Part shown: positions 1 through 10,870 of the stretch, piece after piece
Numbering within the stretch: the stretch's first letter is position 1
Layout: every line of letters starts with the position of its first letter
Assembly (NCBI RefSeq): GCF_003569045.1
Contig: NZ_BFCB01000003.1
Location: 744,001-808,000 of the forward strand
Length of the DNA stretch: 64,000 bases
DNA from: Aggregatilinea lenta
GTDB lineage: Bacteria > Chloroflexota > Anaerolineae > Aggregatilineales > Aggregatilineaceae
Direction: 5' to 3'
Program-made: the position numbers and the translations under genes
Notes under the pieces: model-generated
What the model was told of the DNA's origin: nothing
Seen by the model: the letters and a program-made list of their open reading frames with translations, nothing else
Databases searched by the model: none

Positions 1-767
1 CTGCGCCCGGTCAGGGCGACCTTGCGCCCGTGCTTGTGCGCCAGGTGCATGATCTCCTGAAGGCGCGCCAGCAGTGACGAGAACGTGGCGATGATCACGC
101 GCTGACCTTCCGCTTCCGAAAGCAGGCGGTCCATCGTCTCGCCGACGACGCGCTCGGTCCGCGTGCGGCCCGGTTTGTCGGCGTTGGTGCTGTCCCCAAC
201 CATCGCCAGCACGCCGTCTTTCGTCAGCGCCTTGAGCGTGGCCAGGTCGGTGGTGCGCCCACCGGCGGGCGTCTCGTCCAGCTTATAGTCGCCAGTGTGC
301 ACGATGGTGCCGACCGGCGTCTTGATTACGAAGCCGACCGAGTCGGGGATGGAGTGCGCCACCGAGAACGGCGTCACCTGGAACGGGCCGAAGTGCAGCG
401 TCTTGCTCTTGTCGATCACATGCAAGTCGGCGCGGTCCAGAACATTCTTTTCGGTGAGCTGGCGCTCGACCAAGCCCAGCGTCAGCGGCGTGCCGTAAAT
501 CGGCGCTTCGATCTCGCGCAGCAGGTACGGCAGCGCGGCGATATGGTCCATGTGGCCGTGCGTGAGCAGAATGCCCCGCAGCCGGTCCTGGTTCTGGACG
601 ACGTAGTTGTAGTCCGGCAGGACGAGGTCGATGCCATACATGCTGTTATCGGGGAACATTACCCCGCAGTCGACGACGATCATATTGCGGCCATACTCGT
701 ATACCGTCATGTTCTTGCCGATTTCCCCCAGGCCGCCCAGAGGAATGATGCGTAGTTTTTGTGCCAT
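1..767 (-). CDS. rnj: Ribonuclease J, N-terminal part (cut by window edge)
   Basis: Metallo-beta-lactamase/beta-CASP RNase, which matures and degrades RNA in the cytoplasm. The visible 255 residues start MAQKLRIIPLGGLGEIGKNM, the conserved RNase J opening. They carry the zinc-binding HxHxDH motif (THGHMDHIAAL, about residue 69), the GDYKLDETP segment and the start of the beta-CASP region (FSSLLARLQEI). The start ATG at 765-767 is preceded by a weak GGAAAC ribosome site. The 3' end lies beyond base 1. A well-spaced promoter lies about 160 nt upstream, so the transcript has a long leader. Family assignment is secure; J1 versus J2 type cannot be decided here. Confidence 0.93.
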   Translation of the reverse strand, partial: MAQKLRIIPLGGLGEIGKNMTVYEYGRNMIVVDCGVMFPDNSMYGIDLVLPDYNYVVQNQDRLRGILLTHGHMDHIAALPYLLREIEAPIYGTPLTLGLVERQLTEKNVLDRADLHVIDKSKTLHFGPFQVTPFSVAHSIPDSVGFVIKTPVGTIVHTGDYKLDETPAGGRTTDLATLKALTKDGVLAMVGDSTNADKPGRTRTERVVGETMDRLLSEAEGQRVIIATFSSLLARLQEIMHLAHKHGRKVALTGR

Positions 768-937
768 TTGTTTCCGTTTCTTATTTCTGATTTTCTTACT
801 TCGATTATCCTAATTCACGCGCAAACACGAAGATCCCATGCAGCACACAAACTGCCGGACTTCGACCTTACCAACCACGATAACAGGATGTCTGTGAAAG
901 GGTGGGGGAATTTTGCCGCCTGAAGGATGCTTAATGG

Positions 938-966
938 AGTATAAGCTACCGAGCCTCTCTTGTCAA
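938..966 (-). promoter_or_regulatory. Sigma-70-type promoter for RNase J
   Basis: On the minus strand TTGACA (961-966) is followed after exactly 17 nt by TATACT (938-943). It reads toward the RNase J gene and implies a leader of roughly 160 nt. Between this promoter and base 1188 the sequence is AT-rich and I see no further gene; TATAAT at 1079-1084 may be a -10 for the next plus-strand gene, but it lacks a good -35. Confidence 0.65.
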
Positions 967-1188
967 TCGGGTTATTTTAAATTTTCGTAAAACTTTCTAT
1001 TCGGGGGCGTTTTTCGCTGCGCTGCTGTGCAGCATGCCAACTTTTAGCGCCTATAAACCACCTTTTTGATTTTTGTAATATAATTCTTTTTAATAAAATG
1101 AACAAACTATTCCGATGCTGCGCGCAGAGCGAGGGCTTCCATATGTCGAGCGACGAAACACTTCTCCTGGCTGGCGGTTGTTTTTCTC

Positions 1189-2820
1189 GTGGTTGTTGCA
1201 CTTTCGAGCGCGCCGGGGGTGCGTGCTCAAGGGGGCGAGCCGACGCCGATTGCCGTTGGTGAAAATCACATCGGGGCGGTCACGGCGGATAACCCGGTTC
1301 CGAATTATCTGCTGACCGTCGAAGCGCCGCTGACGGTAGACATCCAGTTGCTCGCCATCACCCAGGGCTTTGCTCCGGCGCTGCGCGTGCTCGACCTGGC
1401 AGGCGCGATCCTCAACGAGGAGCCAAACGCGACGGCGCAGAGCGCCATACGCGTGGCCGCGCTCGAACTCGACGCGGGGGTTTACCGCCTGGAGGTACAG
1501 AGCGCGAACGGCCAGCTTGGCCAGTATGTGCTGGGGGTGCTGGCGGGGGCGCCGCCGCAGCCGCCGGTTCCGCTCGTTCTCGGCACGCCGGTGGCGGGCG
1601 AGGTCAGCGCGGAGGCACCGCACCAGCGCTACACCTTCACCGGGACGGCGGCGAATGTGCTGCTGCTCACTGTACGCGGCGAGTCGGTGGAGCAAGGGGC
1701 GGAGATCACGCTGTCCGACGCGGAGTCGGACGAAGTGCTGGCGTCCAGCGGCGCGCAAGTGCTGGGCGTGCGCTACCGGATTCCGGCAGGCACTCTGAGC
1801 TATCTGGTCGAGGTGTCGCACAGCGGCGATCCGGCAGCCGCGCTTTACACGATCTGCCTGGAAAATGAGGACGGCAGCGGGCCGCTCTGCCCGGCAGCGC
1901 CGGGTGGCACTCCGACGCCGACGCCTGCGGTAGCCGTCGCGCCGACTGTTGTTCCGGCCAGCCCGGTACCGCTTCAGCCGCTGCCCGCAACCGGGCCATG
2001 TGTCGTTGCGTCGCTGACGGGCGGCACGGTCAACGTGCGCAGCGGGCCAGCCACGACGTTCCCGGTGGTCTACCAGTTGTCGGGCAACACGCAGGCGGCG
2101 GTGACAGGGCGCCTCCCGGATGGATCGTGGCATCAGGTGACGTATAACGGCGCGCCGGGCTGGATTTCGACCAGTGTGATCCGCATCGGCGGGCAGTGCG
2201 GCACGGTCCCCGCGATCACGCTGACGCCTGCCACGACGTCCGACACGCTGACGCCGACCATGACGACCACACCCGCCACGGCGACCTGGACGCCGACGGG
2301 TACGCTTTATACCGAGACACCCACCTGGACGCCGACCAGCACGATGGACACAACGCCTACGGCAACCTGGACGCCCACCTGGACGCTGACCCCGGCGGCA
2401 GTGGCGACGCTGAATTTCTCGCTGCCGCCGGTTTACGGATCCAGCAGCCTGACGTCCGGCTTCGTGCCCGATCCGTTTTCGGTTGGCGCGACGGCGGGCG
2501 GTCCGGCGAATGTGGCTTACCTGGGCGGCGGCTGCTCCGGCTTTGCGACAGCCGCACCGACGTTTTCGTTCAACTACACCGCCGGAGCGTTCCCGACGCT
2601 GCGCTTCTACTTCATTGGCAGCGCCGACACGACGATGATCATCAACGCGCCGAGCGGCAGTTACTACTGTGTGGACGATTCCTTCGGCACGCTGAACCCG
2701 ACCATCGACTTCAACTCGCCCTCCAGTGGACGCTATGACATCTGGATCGGCAGTTATGCGATGGGCACGTCGGTTGGCGGTACGCTGTACGTCACGGAGA
2801 ACACTGGCAATCACCCGTAA
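1189..2820 (+). CDS. Secreted protein with bacterial SH3 domain and TPT-rich linker
   Basis: Probable extracytoplasmic protein of unknown function. The N-terminal half (about residues 15-240) consists of beta-rich segments resembling pre-peptidase C-terminal-like modules. Residues about 268-338 form an SH3b domain (GTVNVRSGPATTFPVVYQL ... GWISTSVIRI). A linker of repeated TWTPT/TPTxT units follows (bases about 2215-2395), then a beta-rich C-terminal domain with Cys pairs and WIGSYAMGT. The only canonical in-frame start, GTG 1189, falls inside a signal-peptide core (LAVVFLVVVALSSAPGVRA). The true start is probably ATG 1143, which has GAGGG 7 nt upstream but lies in another frame, so a one-base indel near 1150-1165 is likely. 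The C-terminal half resembles secreted proteins common in Anaerolineae; binding of cell wall or glycan is only inferred. Confidence 0.75.
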   Translation: MVVALSSAPGVRAQGGEPTPIAVGENHIGAVTADNPVPNYLLTVEAPLTVDIQLLAITQGFAPALRVLDLAGAILNEEPNATAQSAIRVAALELDAGVYRLEVQSANGQLGQYVLGVLAGAPPQPPVPLVLGTPVAGEVSAEAPHQRYTFTGTAANVLLLTVRGESVEQGAEITLSDAESDEVLASSGAQVLGVRYRIPAGTLSYLVEVSHSGDPAAALYTICLENEDGSGPLCPAAPGGTPTPTPAVAVAPTVVPASPVPLQPLPATGPCVVASLTGGTVNVRSGPATTFPVVYQLSGNTQAAVTGRLPDGSWHQVTYNGAPGWISTSVIRIGGQCGTVPAITLTPATTSDTLTPTMTTTPATATWTPTGTLYTETPTWTPTSTMDTTPTATWTPTWTLTPAAVATLNFSLPPVYGSSSLTSGFVPDPFSVGATAGGPANVAYLGGGCSGFATAAPTFSFNYTAGAFPTLRFYFIGSADTTMIINAPSGSYYCVDDSFGTLNPTIDFNSPSSGRYDIWIGSYAMGTSVGGTLYVTENTGNHP

Positions 2821-2917
2821 GGGCTGCCGGTTCTGGCGAGATCTGCGCGGCGGGGCACAGCAGGAGCGGTGGCCCGCCGTGTCGTTTGTAGGCGGGTCGC
2901 GACCCGCCTGCGGACCC

Positions 2918-2985
2918 TTGACTGGCCGTGCCCGGACCGCTATAATGCCCGTGTAATTGAAACGTTTTTTCAATTACGCGGGCAT
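2918..2985 (+). promoter_or_regulatory. Consensus promoter with overlapping Zur-like palindromic operator
   Basis: TTGACT (2918-2923), 17-nt spacer, TATAAT (2941-2946). Starting inside the -10 box is an 18-bp inverted repeat, left arm 2945-2962 and right arm 2968-2985, with one mismatch that would be a G-U pair in RNA. The core is TGTAATTGAAA-N5-TTTCAATTACG. The position over the start site fits a repressor operator. The genes downstream (zinc-free L33 and CobW GTPase) are classic Zur targets, so a Zur/Fur-family operator is the best guess. A hairpin role in RNA cannot be excluded. Confidence 0.7.
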
Positions 2986-3111
2986 GCGGTGTTTTCCTCC
3001 TGGCTGCTGGCCCGCTCTGTGCGGATGAGCGTCCGGTTCGCCGGGCGCTGCGCCGCGCGCTGTTCCCTGACCTCAAACCGCCGCTGTCTCTAACATCATG
3101 AGGAGCATGAC

Positions 3112-3276
3112 ATGGCGAAGAAGAAAGATATCCGCACCGTGACCAAACTGCGCAGCACGGTCACCGGCCACATTTACCTGACGCAGAAGAACCGTCGCAA
3201 CGATCCGCAGCGGCTGGAACTGATGAAGTACGACCCGGTCGCGCGGCAACACGTGCTGTACCGCGAAGTGAAATGA
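3112..3276 (+). CDS. rpmG: 50S ribosomal protein L33, cysteine-free (zinc-independent) form
   Basis: 54 residues starting [19 protein letters not shown], matching the L33 family in length and sequence ([31 protein letters not shown]). It has no cysteine at all, so the zinc-ribbon CxxC pairs of the C+ form are missing and the protein does not need zinc. AGGAG at 3101-3105 sits 6 nt before the ATG. The stop codon overlaps the ATG of the next gene (ATGA), indicating translational coupling. C- L33 paralogs are typically induced under zinc limitation to replace the zinc-bound copy; that role is inferred from this and from the operator upstream. Confidence 0.93.
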   Translation: MAKKKDIRTVTKLRSTVTGHIYLTQKNRRNDPQRLELMKYDPVARQHVLYREVK

Positions 3277-4502
3277 CGAACGGACGCGCCATGCCCGAAC
3301 AACTGCCTGTGACGGTGTTGTCCGGCTTTTTGGGGGCCGGGAAGACTACCTTGCTGAACCACATCCTGAACAACCGCGACGGGTTACGCGTCGCGGTAAT
3401 CGTCAACGACATGAGCGAGATCAACGTGGACGCGCAGCTGATCCGCGATGAGGGATCGCTCAGCCGTGTGGACGAAAAACTAGTAGAGCTGACCAACGGC
3501 TGCATCTGCTGCTCGCTGCGTGAGGACCTGCTCGAAGAAGTGGCGCGGCTGGCGCGTGAGGGCCGGTTCGACTACCTGCTAATCGAAGCCTCTGGCGTCT
3601 CCGAGCCGATGCCCATCGCCGCGACGTTCACCTTTCCCGACGGCATGGGCCGCGCGTTGAGCGACGTCGCTCGCCTGGATACCACCGTCACCGTGGTGGA
3701 CGCGGCGCATTGGCTGAAGGATTACCTCTCGCACGAGGACGTGCAGGATCGCGGCGTGGGTATGAACCCGGACGACGACCGCCCGCTGGTCGAGCTGCTG
3801 GTGGAGCAGGTCGAGTTCGCGGACGTGATCGTGATCAACAAGATCGACCTCGTTTCGCCCGACCAGCTCGCACAGCTTGAGAGCATTCTGAGCCGTTTGA
3901 ATCCCGACGCGCGCCTGCTGCAAGCCGATCACGGTCAAGTCCCGCTCGACGCCGTGCTGAACACGGGGGCGTTCGATTTCGACCGCGCCACGGCGCTGCC
4001 TCTCGTGCTGGCGGATGCGGGTCACACCCATGCCGACACCGACGAGTACGGGATCAGCAGCGTGGCATTCCGCGCGCGCCGCCCGTTCCACCCCGAGCGC
4101 CTGGACGATCTGATCCAGGGCGACCTGTTCGATCCGATCCTGCGCTCCAAGGGCACGATCTGGCTGGCGTCCCGGCCCGAGGACGTGATCCTCTGGTCGC
4201 AGGCGGGCGATCAGTTGGAATTGGAGCTGCTCGGCACGTGGTGGGCCGACACCCCGCGCGACGAGTGGCCGGACGATCCTGAGAAGCGCGCCGAGATCGA
4301 AGCCGGGTGGCACGAATCGGTGGGCGACCGGCGGCAGGAGCTGGTTTTCATCGGCCTGCACCTCGACCGCGCCTCGCTGTACCCGGCGCTGGAAGCCTGC
4401 CTGCTGACCGACGCGGAAATGGCGCTCGGTCCCGATGGCTGGGCCGCGTCATTTGACGATCCGTTCCCCGAGTGGGAGACGGATCTGTACCTGGACGCTT
4501 GA
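3273..4502 (+). CDS. CobW/ZNG1-family GTP-binding metallochaperone
   Basis: G3E-family GTPase of 409 residues. Walker [10 protein letters not shown] at 18-26, the metal-binding GCICC at 76-80, [11 protein letters not shown] (switch/DxxG region), and NKIDL as the guanine-specificity motif near residue 190. The rest is the CobW C-terminal domain ([18 protein letters not shown]). Such proteins deliver zinc to client enzymes or aid metal insertion. Partnership with a cysteine-free L33 in a coupled operon points to zinc rather than cobalt. The first ATG (3273) overlaps the L33 stop; ATG 3291 is a possible alternative. No cobalamin genes are nearby. Confidence 0.92.
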   Translation: MTNGRAMPEQLPVTVLSGFLGAGKTTLLNHILNNRDGLRVAVIVNDMSEINVDAQLIRDEGSLSRVDEKLVELTNGCICCSLREDLLEEVARLAREGRFDYLLIEASGVSEPMPIAATFTFPDGMGRALSDVARLDTTVTVVDAAHWLKDYLSHEDVQDRGVGMNPDDDRPLVELLVEQVEFADVIVINKIDLVSPDQLAQLESILSRLNPDARLLQADHGQVPLDAVLNTGAFDFDRATALPLVLADAGHTHADTDEYGISSVAFRARRPFHPERLDDLIQGDLFDPILRSKGTIWLASRPEDVILWSQAGDQLELELLGTWWADTPRDEWPDDPEKRAEIEAGWHESVGDRRQELVFIGLHLDRASLYPALEACLLTDAEMALGPDGWAASFDDPFPEWETDLYLDA

Positions 4503-4513
4503 TCCCGCCGCCC

Positions 4514-5755
4514 ATGACAGTTCTGGATGCTTTGCCCCAGCCCGCCCAGAAGCGTATCGCGCTGCACGTGGCCCCCGCTGCCGAGCGCGCGCTGCGTGCC
4601 GGGCATCCGTGGGTGTTCGAGAGCGCGATCCGCAAGCAGAGCCGCGAGGGTGCGCCCGGCGATCTGGCCGTGATCTTCGACGCGAAGGATCGTTTCCTGG
4701 CGGTGGGCCTCTACGACCCGGCCTCCCCGATCCGCGTGCGCGTGTTGCAGCAGGGCCAGTCCGCTGCCATCGACCGCGCCTGGTTCGCGGATCGCCTGTC
4801 CGCGGCGGCTGCGATTCGTGAGCCGCTCGCCGCGCAGGGCACGACCGGCTATCGCCTCGTGCACGGCGAAAACGACGGCTTACCCGGCCTGATCCTCGAC
4901 CGTTACGCGGACACGCTGGTGCTCAAGCTCTACACGGCGGCGTGGCTGCCCCATCTGCGCGACGTCCTCGCCGCGCTGGACGAGGTGCACCCGTCGCCGC
5001 GCCTGATCCTGCGCCTCAGCCGGGGCGTGGCCGATCTCGCCGCGCCCTACGGCCTGTCTGACGGGCTGGCCCTGGTCGGAGACGCGCCCGACGCCCCGGT
5101 GATCTTCGAGGAAAACGGGCTGCGCTTCGCGGCGGATGTGGTGCACGGGCACAAGACGGGCTTTTTCTTCGACCAGCGCGATAACCGCGCCCGCGTCCGC
5201 GATCTGGCGGCGGGGCGGCGCGTGCTGGACGTCTTCGCCTACAGCGGCGGCTTTTCGGTCTATGCGGCGGCGGGCGGCGCAGAATCCGTGCTCAGCGTGG
5301 ATGTGAGTGCGCCCGCGCTGGAAGCGGCGGCGGCGAACATGGCGCTCAATGCGGACAATCCGCACGTGCAGGCCGCGAAGCACGACATTCTGGCCGAGGA
5401 TGCATTTGTCGCGCTGGAACGGCTGCGCGCCGAGGGACAGGTGTTCGATCTGGTGATTGTCGATCCGCCCTCGTTCGCCAAGAGCGCGGCGGAAGTGGAT
5501 CGCGCGCTGGCCTCCTACGCGCGGCTGGCGCGGCTGGCGGTGGGTATCGCCGCCGAGGACGGTATGATCGTGCTGGCGTCGTGTTCCAGCCGCGTCACGC
5601 CGGACCAGTTTTTCGAGACGGTCACCCGCGCCGCCGATGACGCCGGGCGGCCCCTCGTCTGGCCGTACCGCACCGGCCACGCGCTCGATCACCCGGTCGG
5701 CTTCCCCGAAGGCGAATACCTCAAGTGCCTCTACGCCACGGTCATGGATGAGTGA
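4514..5755 (+). CDS. Class I rRNA large-subunit methyltransferase, RlmI-like
   Basis: SAM-dependent methyltransferase of 413 residues with the RlmI/YccW layout. An N-terminal PUA domain is marked by ALRAGHPWVFESAIR at about 26-40. A middle EEHD-like segment follows, then a C-terminal Rossmann methyltransferase with VLDVFAYSGGFSVYAA (SAM loop), VIVDPPSFAKS and the catalytic-type LASCSS. Members methylate C5 of a 23S rRNA cytosine (C1962 in E. coli). ATG 4514 lies 11 nt after the CobW stop; an upstream in-frame start at 4472 would overlap that gene and lacks homology. It is probably the third gene of the L33 operon. Confidence 0.9.
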   Translation: MTVLDALPQPAQKRIALHVAPAAERALRAGHPWVFESAIRKQSREGAPGDLAVIFDAKDRFLAVGLYDPASPIRVRVLQQGQSAAIDRAWFADRLSAAAAIREPLAAQGTTGYRLVHGENDGLPGLILDRYADTLVLKLYTAAWLPHLRDVLAALDEVHPSPRLILRLSRGVADLAAPYGLSDGLALVGDAPDAPVIFEENGLRFAADVVHGHKTGFFFDQRDNRARVRDLAAGRRVLDVFAYSGGFSVYAAAGGAESVLSVDVSAPALEAAAANMALNADNPHVQAAKHDILAEDAFVALERLRAEGQVFDLVIVDPPSFAKSAAEVDRALASYARLARLAVGIAAEDGMIVLASCSSRVTPDQFFETVTRAADDAGRPLVWPYRTGHALDHPVGFPEGEYLKCLYATVMDE

Positions 5756-5857
5756 TCGCAGACGCGGTGCACCTTGGCACCTTGCTTTTCCGTCGGGGGT
5801 AGAGCTATGCCCTATCCGGCTTTGCTCACACGGGTGTAGCAGGTGAGCATCCCACTC

Positions 5858-6972
5858 CTACGGAATGTCTGACCGCGCTTGTCTCCCCTCTCCAACCCAG
5901 ATTGGAGAGGGGCCGGGGGTGAGGTCGCGGTGAGCTTGCAATGCGCGCAGCCCCGCGATCACGTCCCCCGTACGCGCCAGCACGTCCGGCGTGGCGGTTT
6001 CGTCCACGAACAGGTTCAACAGCCGTCCCGCGAACCGGCTCGCGCGCGTCGCCTGCCCGAACAGCGCGCTCAGCGGCGGGTACAGGTCCGATCCGCTCAG
6101 CCCGGCGGCTTCCATTGCGTACACGATCCGCCGCGCGAGGATCAGCGTGGGCGCGGTGATCGTGAAGCGCCAGATTGCGTCGCCCGCGCGCAGGTCCGGC
6201 AGGTCCAGCGGCAGATCCTTAAGGCGATCCGCCAGCCACGCGGCGTTGGCGTTCCGCGCCGCGACCCGGTCCGCCAGCGTGTCCCACCCGGCGGTGATGC
6301 GATCCACGTTCGCACGCGCGCCGTCGAACGGGCGCAGCAGTGCGGGTGCGTCCCGCCGCAGCATGGCCGCCATGCCCTGTGCGGCAGGCGCGGGCAGTAG
6401 CGCATCCAGCATCCGCAAATCGAACTCCGGCAGGGCGGGCAGCCGCGCCGCGTCCGCCGCGATCGCGTCCATCAGCCCCACATCGTCCCCGATCACCGCG
6501 CCGCCGCGCCCGTCGATCATCTTGTGCAGATCGAAGCTCACGAACGTCACATCGCCCCACGCGCCAACCGGTTTCCCATCGATGCGCCCGCCCAATCCCT
6601 GTACTGCGTCCTCGATGATCGGCACGTCCGGCGCGGCGGCCCGGATCGCGGCCATGTCGGCAGTGTGCCCGAACAGGTGCGCCACCAGGATCGCCCGTGT
6701 ATCTGGCGTGACCTTACGCGCCACGTCTGCCGGATCGAGCGTGAAGCGCCCCGGTTGCACGTCCGCGAACACGGGTCTGAACCCGGCCAGCAGGGCGCCT
6801 TCCAGCGCCGTGATGCACAGCAGGTCCGGCAGAATCACCTCGCCGGGGCCGTCCCGCCGGGTGATCGCGCGCAGCGCCAGCCACAGCGCGGTCGTGCCGC
6901 GCCCGCACAGCACCGCCTGCGTGCGCCCCACGTCCCCCGCGATTCGCTCGGCCAGCGCGCGCATACCGTCGC

Positions 6973-6976
<4 letters not shown>
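5858..6976 (-). CDS. DegT/DnrJ/EryC1/StrS-family PLP aminotransferase with repeat-derived tail
   Basis: Sugar-aminotransferase-type fold, 372 residues: GTTALWLALRA for phosphate binding, IIEDAVQGLGG with Asp123 for the PLP ring nitrogen, and SFDLHKMIDGRGGA with Lys152 as the Schiff-base lysine. Its substrate, probably a keto-sugar or lipid-linked sugar, is not evident. The start ATG overlaps the stop of tex (ATGA), so it is translated after tex. The last about 22 residues (LTPGPSPIWVGEGRQARS...) are encoded by a dispersed repeat at 5876-5932 and are not part of the fold; the ancestral stop seems to have been lost when the repeat arrived. Confidence 0.85.
5876..5935. repeat. LTPGPSP-type dispersed palindromic repeat, copy inside a CDS
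   Basis: Copy of a family whose core reads CTCCCCTCTCCAA-N6-ATTGGAGAGGGG followed by CCGGGGGTGAGGTCGC. This copy supplies the C-terminal codons and stop of the aminotransferase. Other copies lie near 9260, 25060/25300, 40207, 44090, 51986, 54998 and 58124. Confidence 0.85.
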
Positions 6977-9126
<2,150 letters not shown>

Positions 9127-9199
9127 GTCTGTTCCTTCCTTACGTCGGCTTCACACTTGACGGCGGCCATCTTTCCCCCTGCAACCGGTGCGGTTTGCG

Positions 9200-9306
9200 C
9201 GTTTGGTTTGTAGGGGCAATTCACGAATTGCCCCTACAAAAACTCTGTTCGAGCTGCCTGTCTCCCCTCTCCAACTTGATTGGAGAGGGGCCGGGGGTGA
9301 GGTCGC
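9200..9306. repeat. Two adjacent intergenic repeats (GTAGGGGC palindrome and LTPGPSP type)
   Basis: TTGTAGGGGCAATTC-ac-GAATTGCCCCTACAA (9208-9238) is a near-perfect palindrome of the GTAGGGGC family. It is followed by an LTPGPSP-type copy (about 9260-9306) and a run of CTTGCTCTTGCTC units to about 9335. The rest of the gap between tex and the PadR gene holds the PadR promoter and nothing else I can identify. Confidence 0.8.
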
Positions 9307-9407
9307 TCTTGCTCTTGCTCTTGCTTTTCGCTAATCGCTAACGGCTATCCGCTGCCTGTCGGCCATTTTACCTGCTGCGCCGCAAAACATCACCCGCCCG
9401 AATCCTA

Positions 9408-9437
9408 TTGACAAAAATTACTCACTGAGTGTATAGT
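9408..9437 (+). promoter_or_regulatory. Promoter with palindrome in the spacer, PadR operon
   Basis: TTGACA (9408-9413) and TATAGT (9432-9437) are separated by 18 nt. The 11-bp palindrome ACTCACTGAGT (9420-9430) fills the spacer, where a bound repressor would exclude RNA polymerase. Self-repression by the PadR protein is the likely reading. Confidence 0.65.
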
Positions 9438-9474
9438 TTTCTGGAAATCTAGAATCGCGGTGAATAGGTTTGTT

Positions 9475-10098
9475 ATGTCGGTCAAACACACGCTTCTGGG
9501 CCTGCTCTACCAACGCCCGATGCACGGCTACGAGCTGGGCAAGCAGCTCAGCCTGACGATCAACGCCGAGTGGGATGTCAAGCCCGGCCAGATCGCCAGC
9601 ACGCTCGCCCGCCTCAAAGACGCGGATCTGGTCGATTACGACATCGAGGCCACCGACGACGCGCCCGATCGGAAGGTCTACTGCATCACTGAGGCAGGCC
9701 GCGACGAGTTGGAGCGCTGGTGTCTGACGCCCGAAGTGCGCGATTACCGCCTGGGCGATGCGTTTTACATCAAGCTCGTGCTCAGCCTGACGGGCGGCCC
9801 GGTCAGCCCGGACCAGATCCTGCTCATCCAGCGGCGCGAGCTGTACCAGCAGCTTCACCAGGCGACGGATCTGGTCCGTCAGGCCGATCCCGCGACGCAG
9901 CTCCCGTGGATTCTGCTGCTCGAAAGCGCCGTGATGCATCTGGAAGCCGATCTGCGCTGGATTGAAATGTGCGAGGCGCGCCTGCCCGACCTGAAACACT
10001 TCGAGCCGCCCAAGCCTGTCCCCAAACGGCGTGGACGGCCCAAGCGGCAGCGTTCCAGGTCTCATGAATTTCCTGTACCCAGTCCGTCTGAGCAGTGA
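9475..10098 (+). CDS. PadR-family transcriptional regulator
   Basis: Winged-helix regulator of 207 residues. The PadR N-terminal domain is clear: SVKHTLLGLLYQRPMHGYELGKQL, then WDVKPGQIASTLARLKDADLV and the wing DRKVYCITEAGRDELERW. A helical C-terminal domain follows, and a very basic tail (KPVPKRRGRPKRQRSRSH). ATG 9475 is preferred over the in-frame GTG 9460 because the family starts near MSVKH. It heads an operon with an ABC exporter whose genes follow at 21 and 10 nt, a common PadR arrangement in which the regulator represses its own efflux system until a ligand binds. Confidence 0.9.
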   Translation: MSVKHTLLGLLYQRPMHGYELGKQLSLTINAEWDVKPGQIASTLARLKDADLVDYDIEATDDAPDRKVYCITEAGRDELERWCLTPEVRDYRLGDAFYIKLVLSLTGGPVSPDQILLIQRRELYQQLHQATDLVRQADPATQLPWILLLESAVMHLEADLRWIEMCEARLPDLKHFEPPKPVPKRRGRPKRQRSRSHEFPVPSPSEQ

Positions 10099-10119
10099 TC
10101 GTTTGATCAAGGACCAACC

Positions 10120-10860
10120 ATGAACATCGTACGTACCGAGTCACTCACGAAAAAATACGGCACTCCCGACCAGCCCATCTACGCCCTGAACGACGTTAAT
10201 CTGGAAGTGGCCGAAGGGGAATTTCTGGCGATTATGGGGCCGAGCGGTTCCGGCAAAAGCACGCTCCTGTACCTGTTGGGCGGGCTGGACCGGCCTACCA
10301 GCGGCAAAGTGTGGGTGCGCGATGCCGAACTTTCCAAGTTGGGCGACGATGCGCTGTCGCACCTGCGCCGCACGGCGCTCGGCTTTGTGTTTCAGTTCTT
10401 CAACCTCGTGCCGGTGCTGACCGCGCGCGAAAACGTCGCCATGCCGCTTATCCTCGACGGCGTGCAGCGCCCCGAAGCGCTGCACCGCGCCGACGACGCA
10501 TTGGCCCTCGTCAACATGGCCGATCGCGGCACGCACCGCCCATCCGAGCTGTCGGGCGGGCAGCAGCAGCGCGTCGCGCTGGCGCGCGCCATGATCGCCC
10601 GTCCCGCCGTGGTGCTGGCCGACGAGCCGACGGGTAACCTCGACTCCCGGTCCAGCGACGAGATGGTGCAGATGCTGCGCCAGACGGTCGATGCGTCCGG
10701 CCAGACGATGATCCTGGTCACGCACGACCCGCGCGTGGCGGCCTACGCGGACCGCATCGTATTCCTCAAGGACGGCAAAATCGCGGACGACAACCGGCTC
10801 AAAGGGCAGGGCAGTGCCGACCAGATCCGCGACCAGTTGAGCAAAGTTGCTCTCGCCTGA
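10120..10860 (+). CDS. ABC transporter ATP-binding protein, MacB/LolD type
   Basis: 246 residues with all nucleotide-binding motifs: Walker A GPSGSGKS (about 42-49), Q-loop [10 protein letters not shown], signature LSGGQQQR, Walker [13 protein letters not shown] and the switch histidine in VTHD. The LolD/MacB subgroup pairs with FtsX-type permeases, and the next gene is one. AAGGA precedes the ATG. It probably energises export or extraction of a small molecule, peptide or lipid; the substrate is unknown. Confidence 0.95.
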   Translation: MNIVRTESLTKKYGTPDQPIYALNDVNLEVAEGEFLAIMGPSGSGKSTLLYLLGGLDRPTSGKVWVRDAELSKLGDDALSHLRRTALGFVFQFFNLVPVLTARENVAMPLILDGVQRPEALHRADDALALVNMADRGTHRPSELSGGQQQRVALARAMIARPAVVLADEPTGNLDSRSSDEMVQMLRQTVDASGQTMILVTHDPRVAAYADRIVFLKDGKIADDNRLKGQGSADQIRDQLSKVALA

Positions 10861-10870
10861 GGGGGCAGTC

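Noticed and set aside
2215-2395. Short tandem repeats suggestive of a CRISPR or minisatellite
   Set aside because: They encode in-frame TPT/TWTP linker units of the SH3 protein and have no regular spacers.
1090-2973. Long reading frame of 627 codons on the minus strand over the SH3 gene
   Set aside because: Arg-rich, no domain, no ribosome site; it is the high-GC mirror of the plus-strand gene, whose SH3 domain is clear.
3273-4502. Cobalamin biosynthesis CobW proper
   Set aside because: No cobalamin gene nearby; coupling to a cysteine-free L33 indicates zinc.
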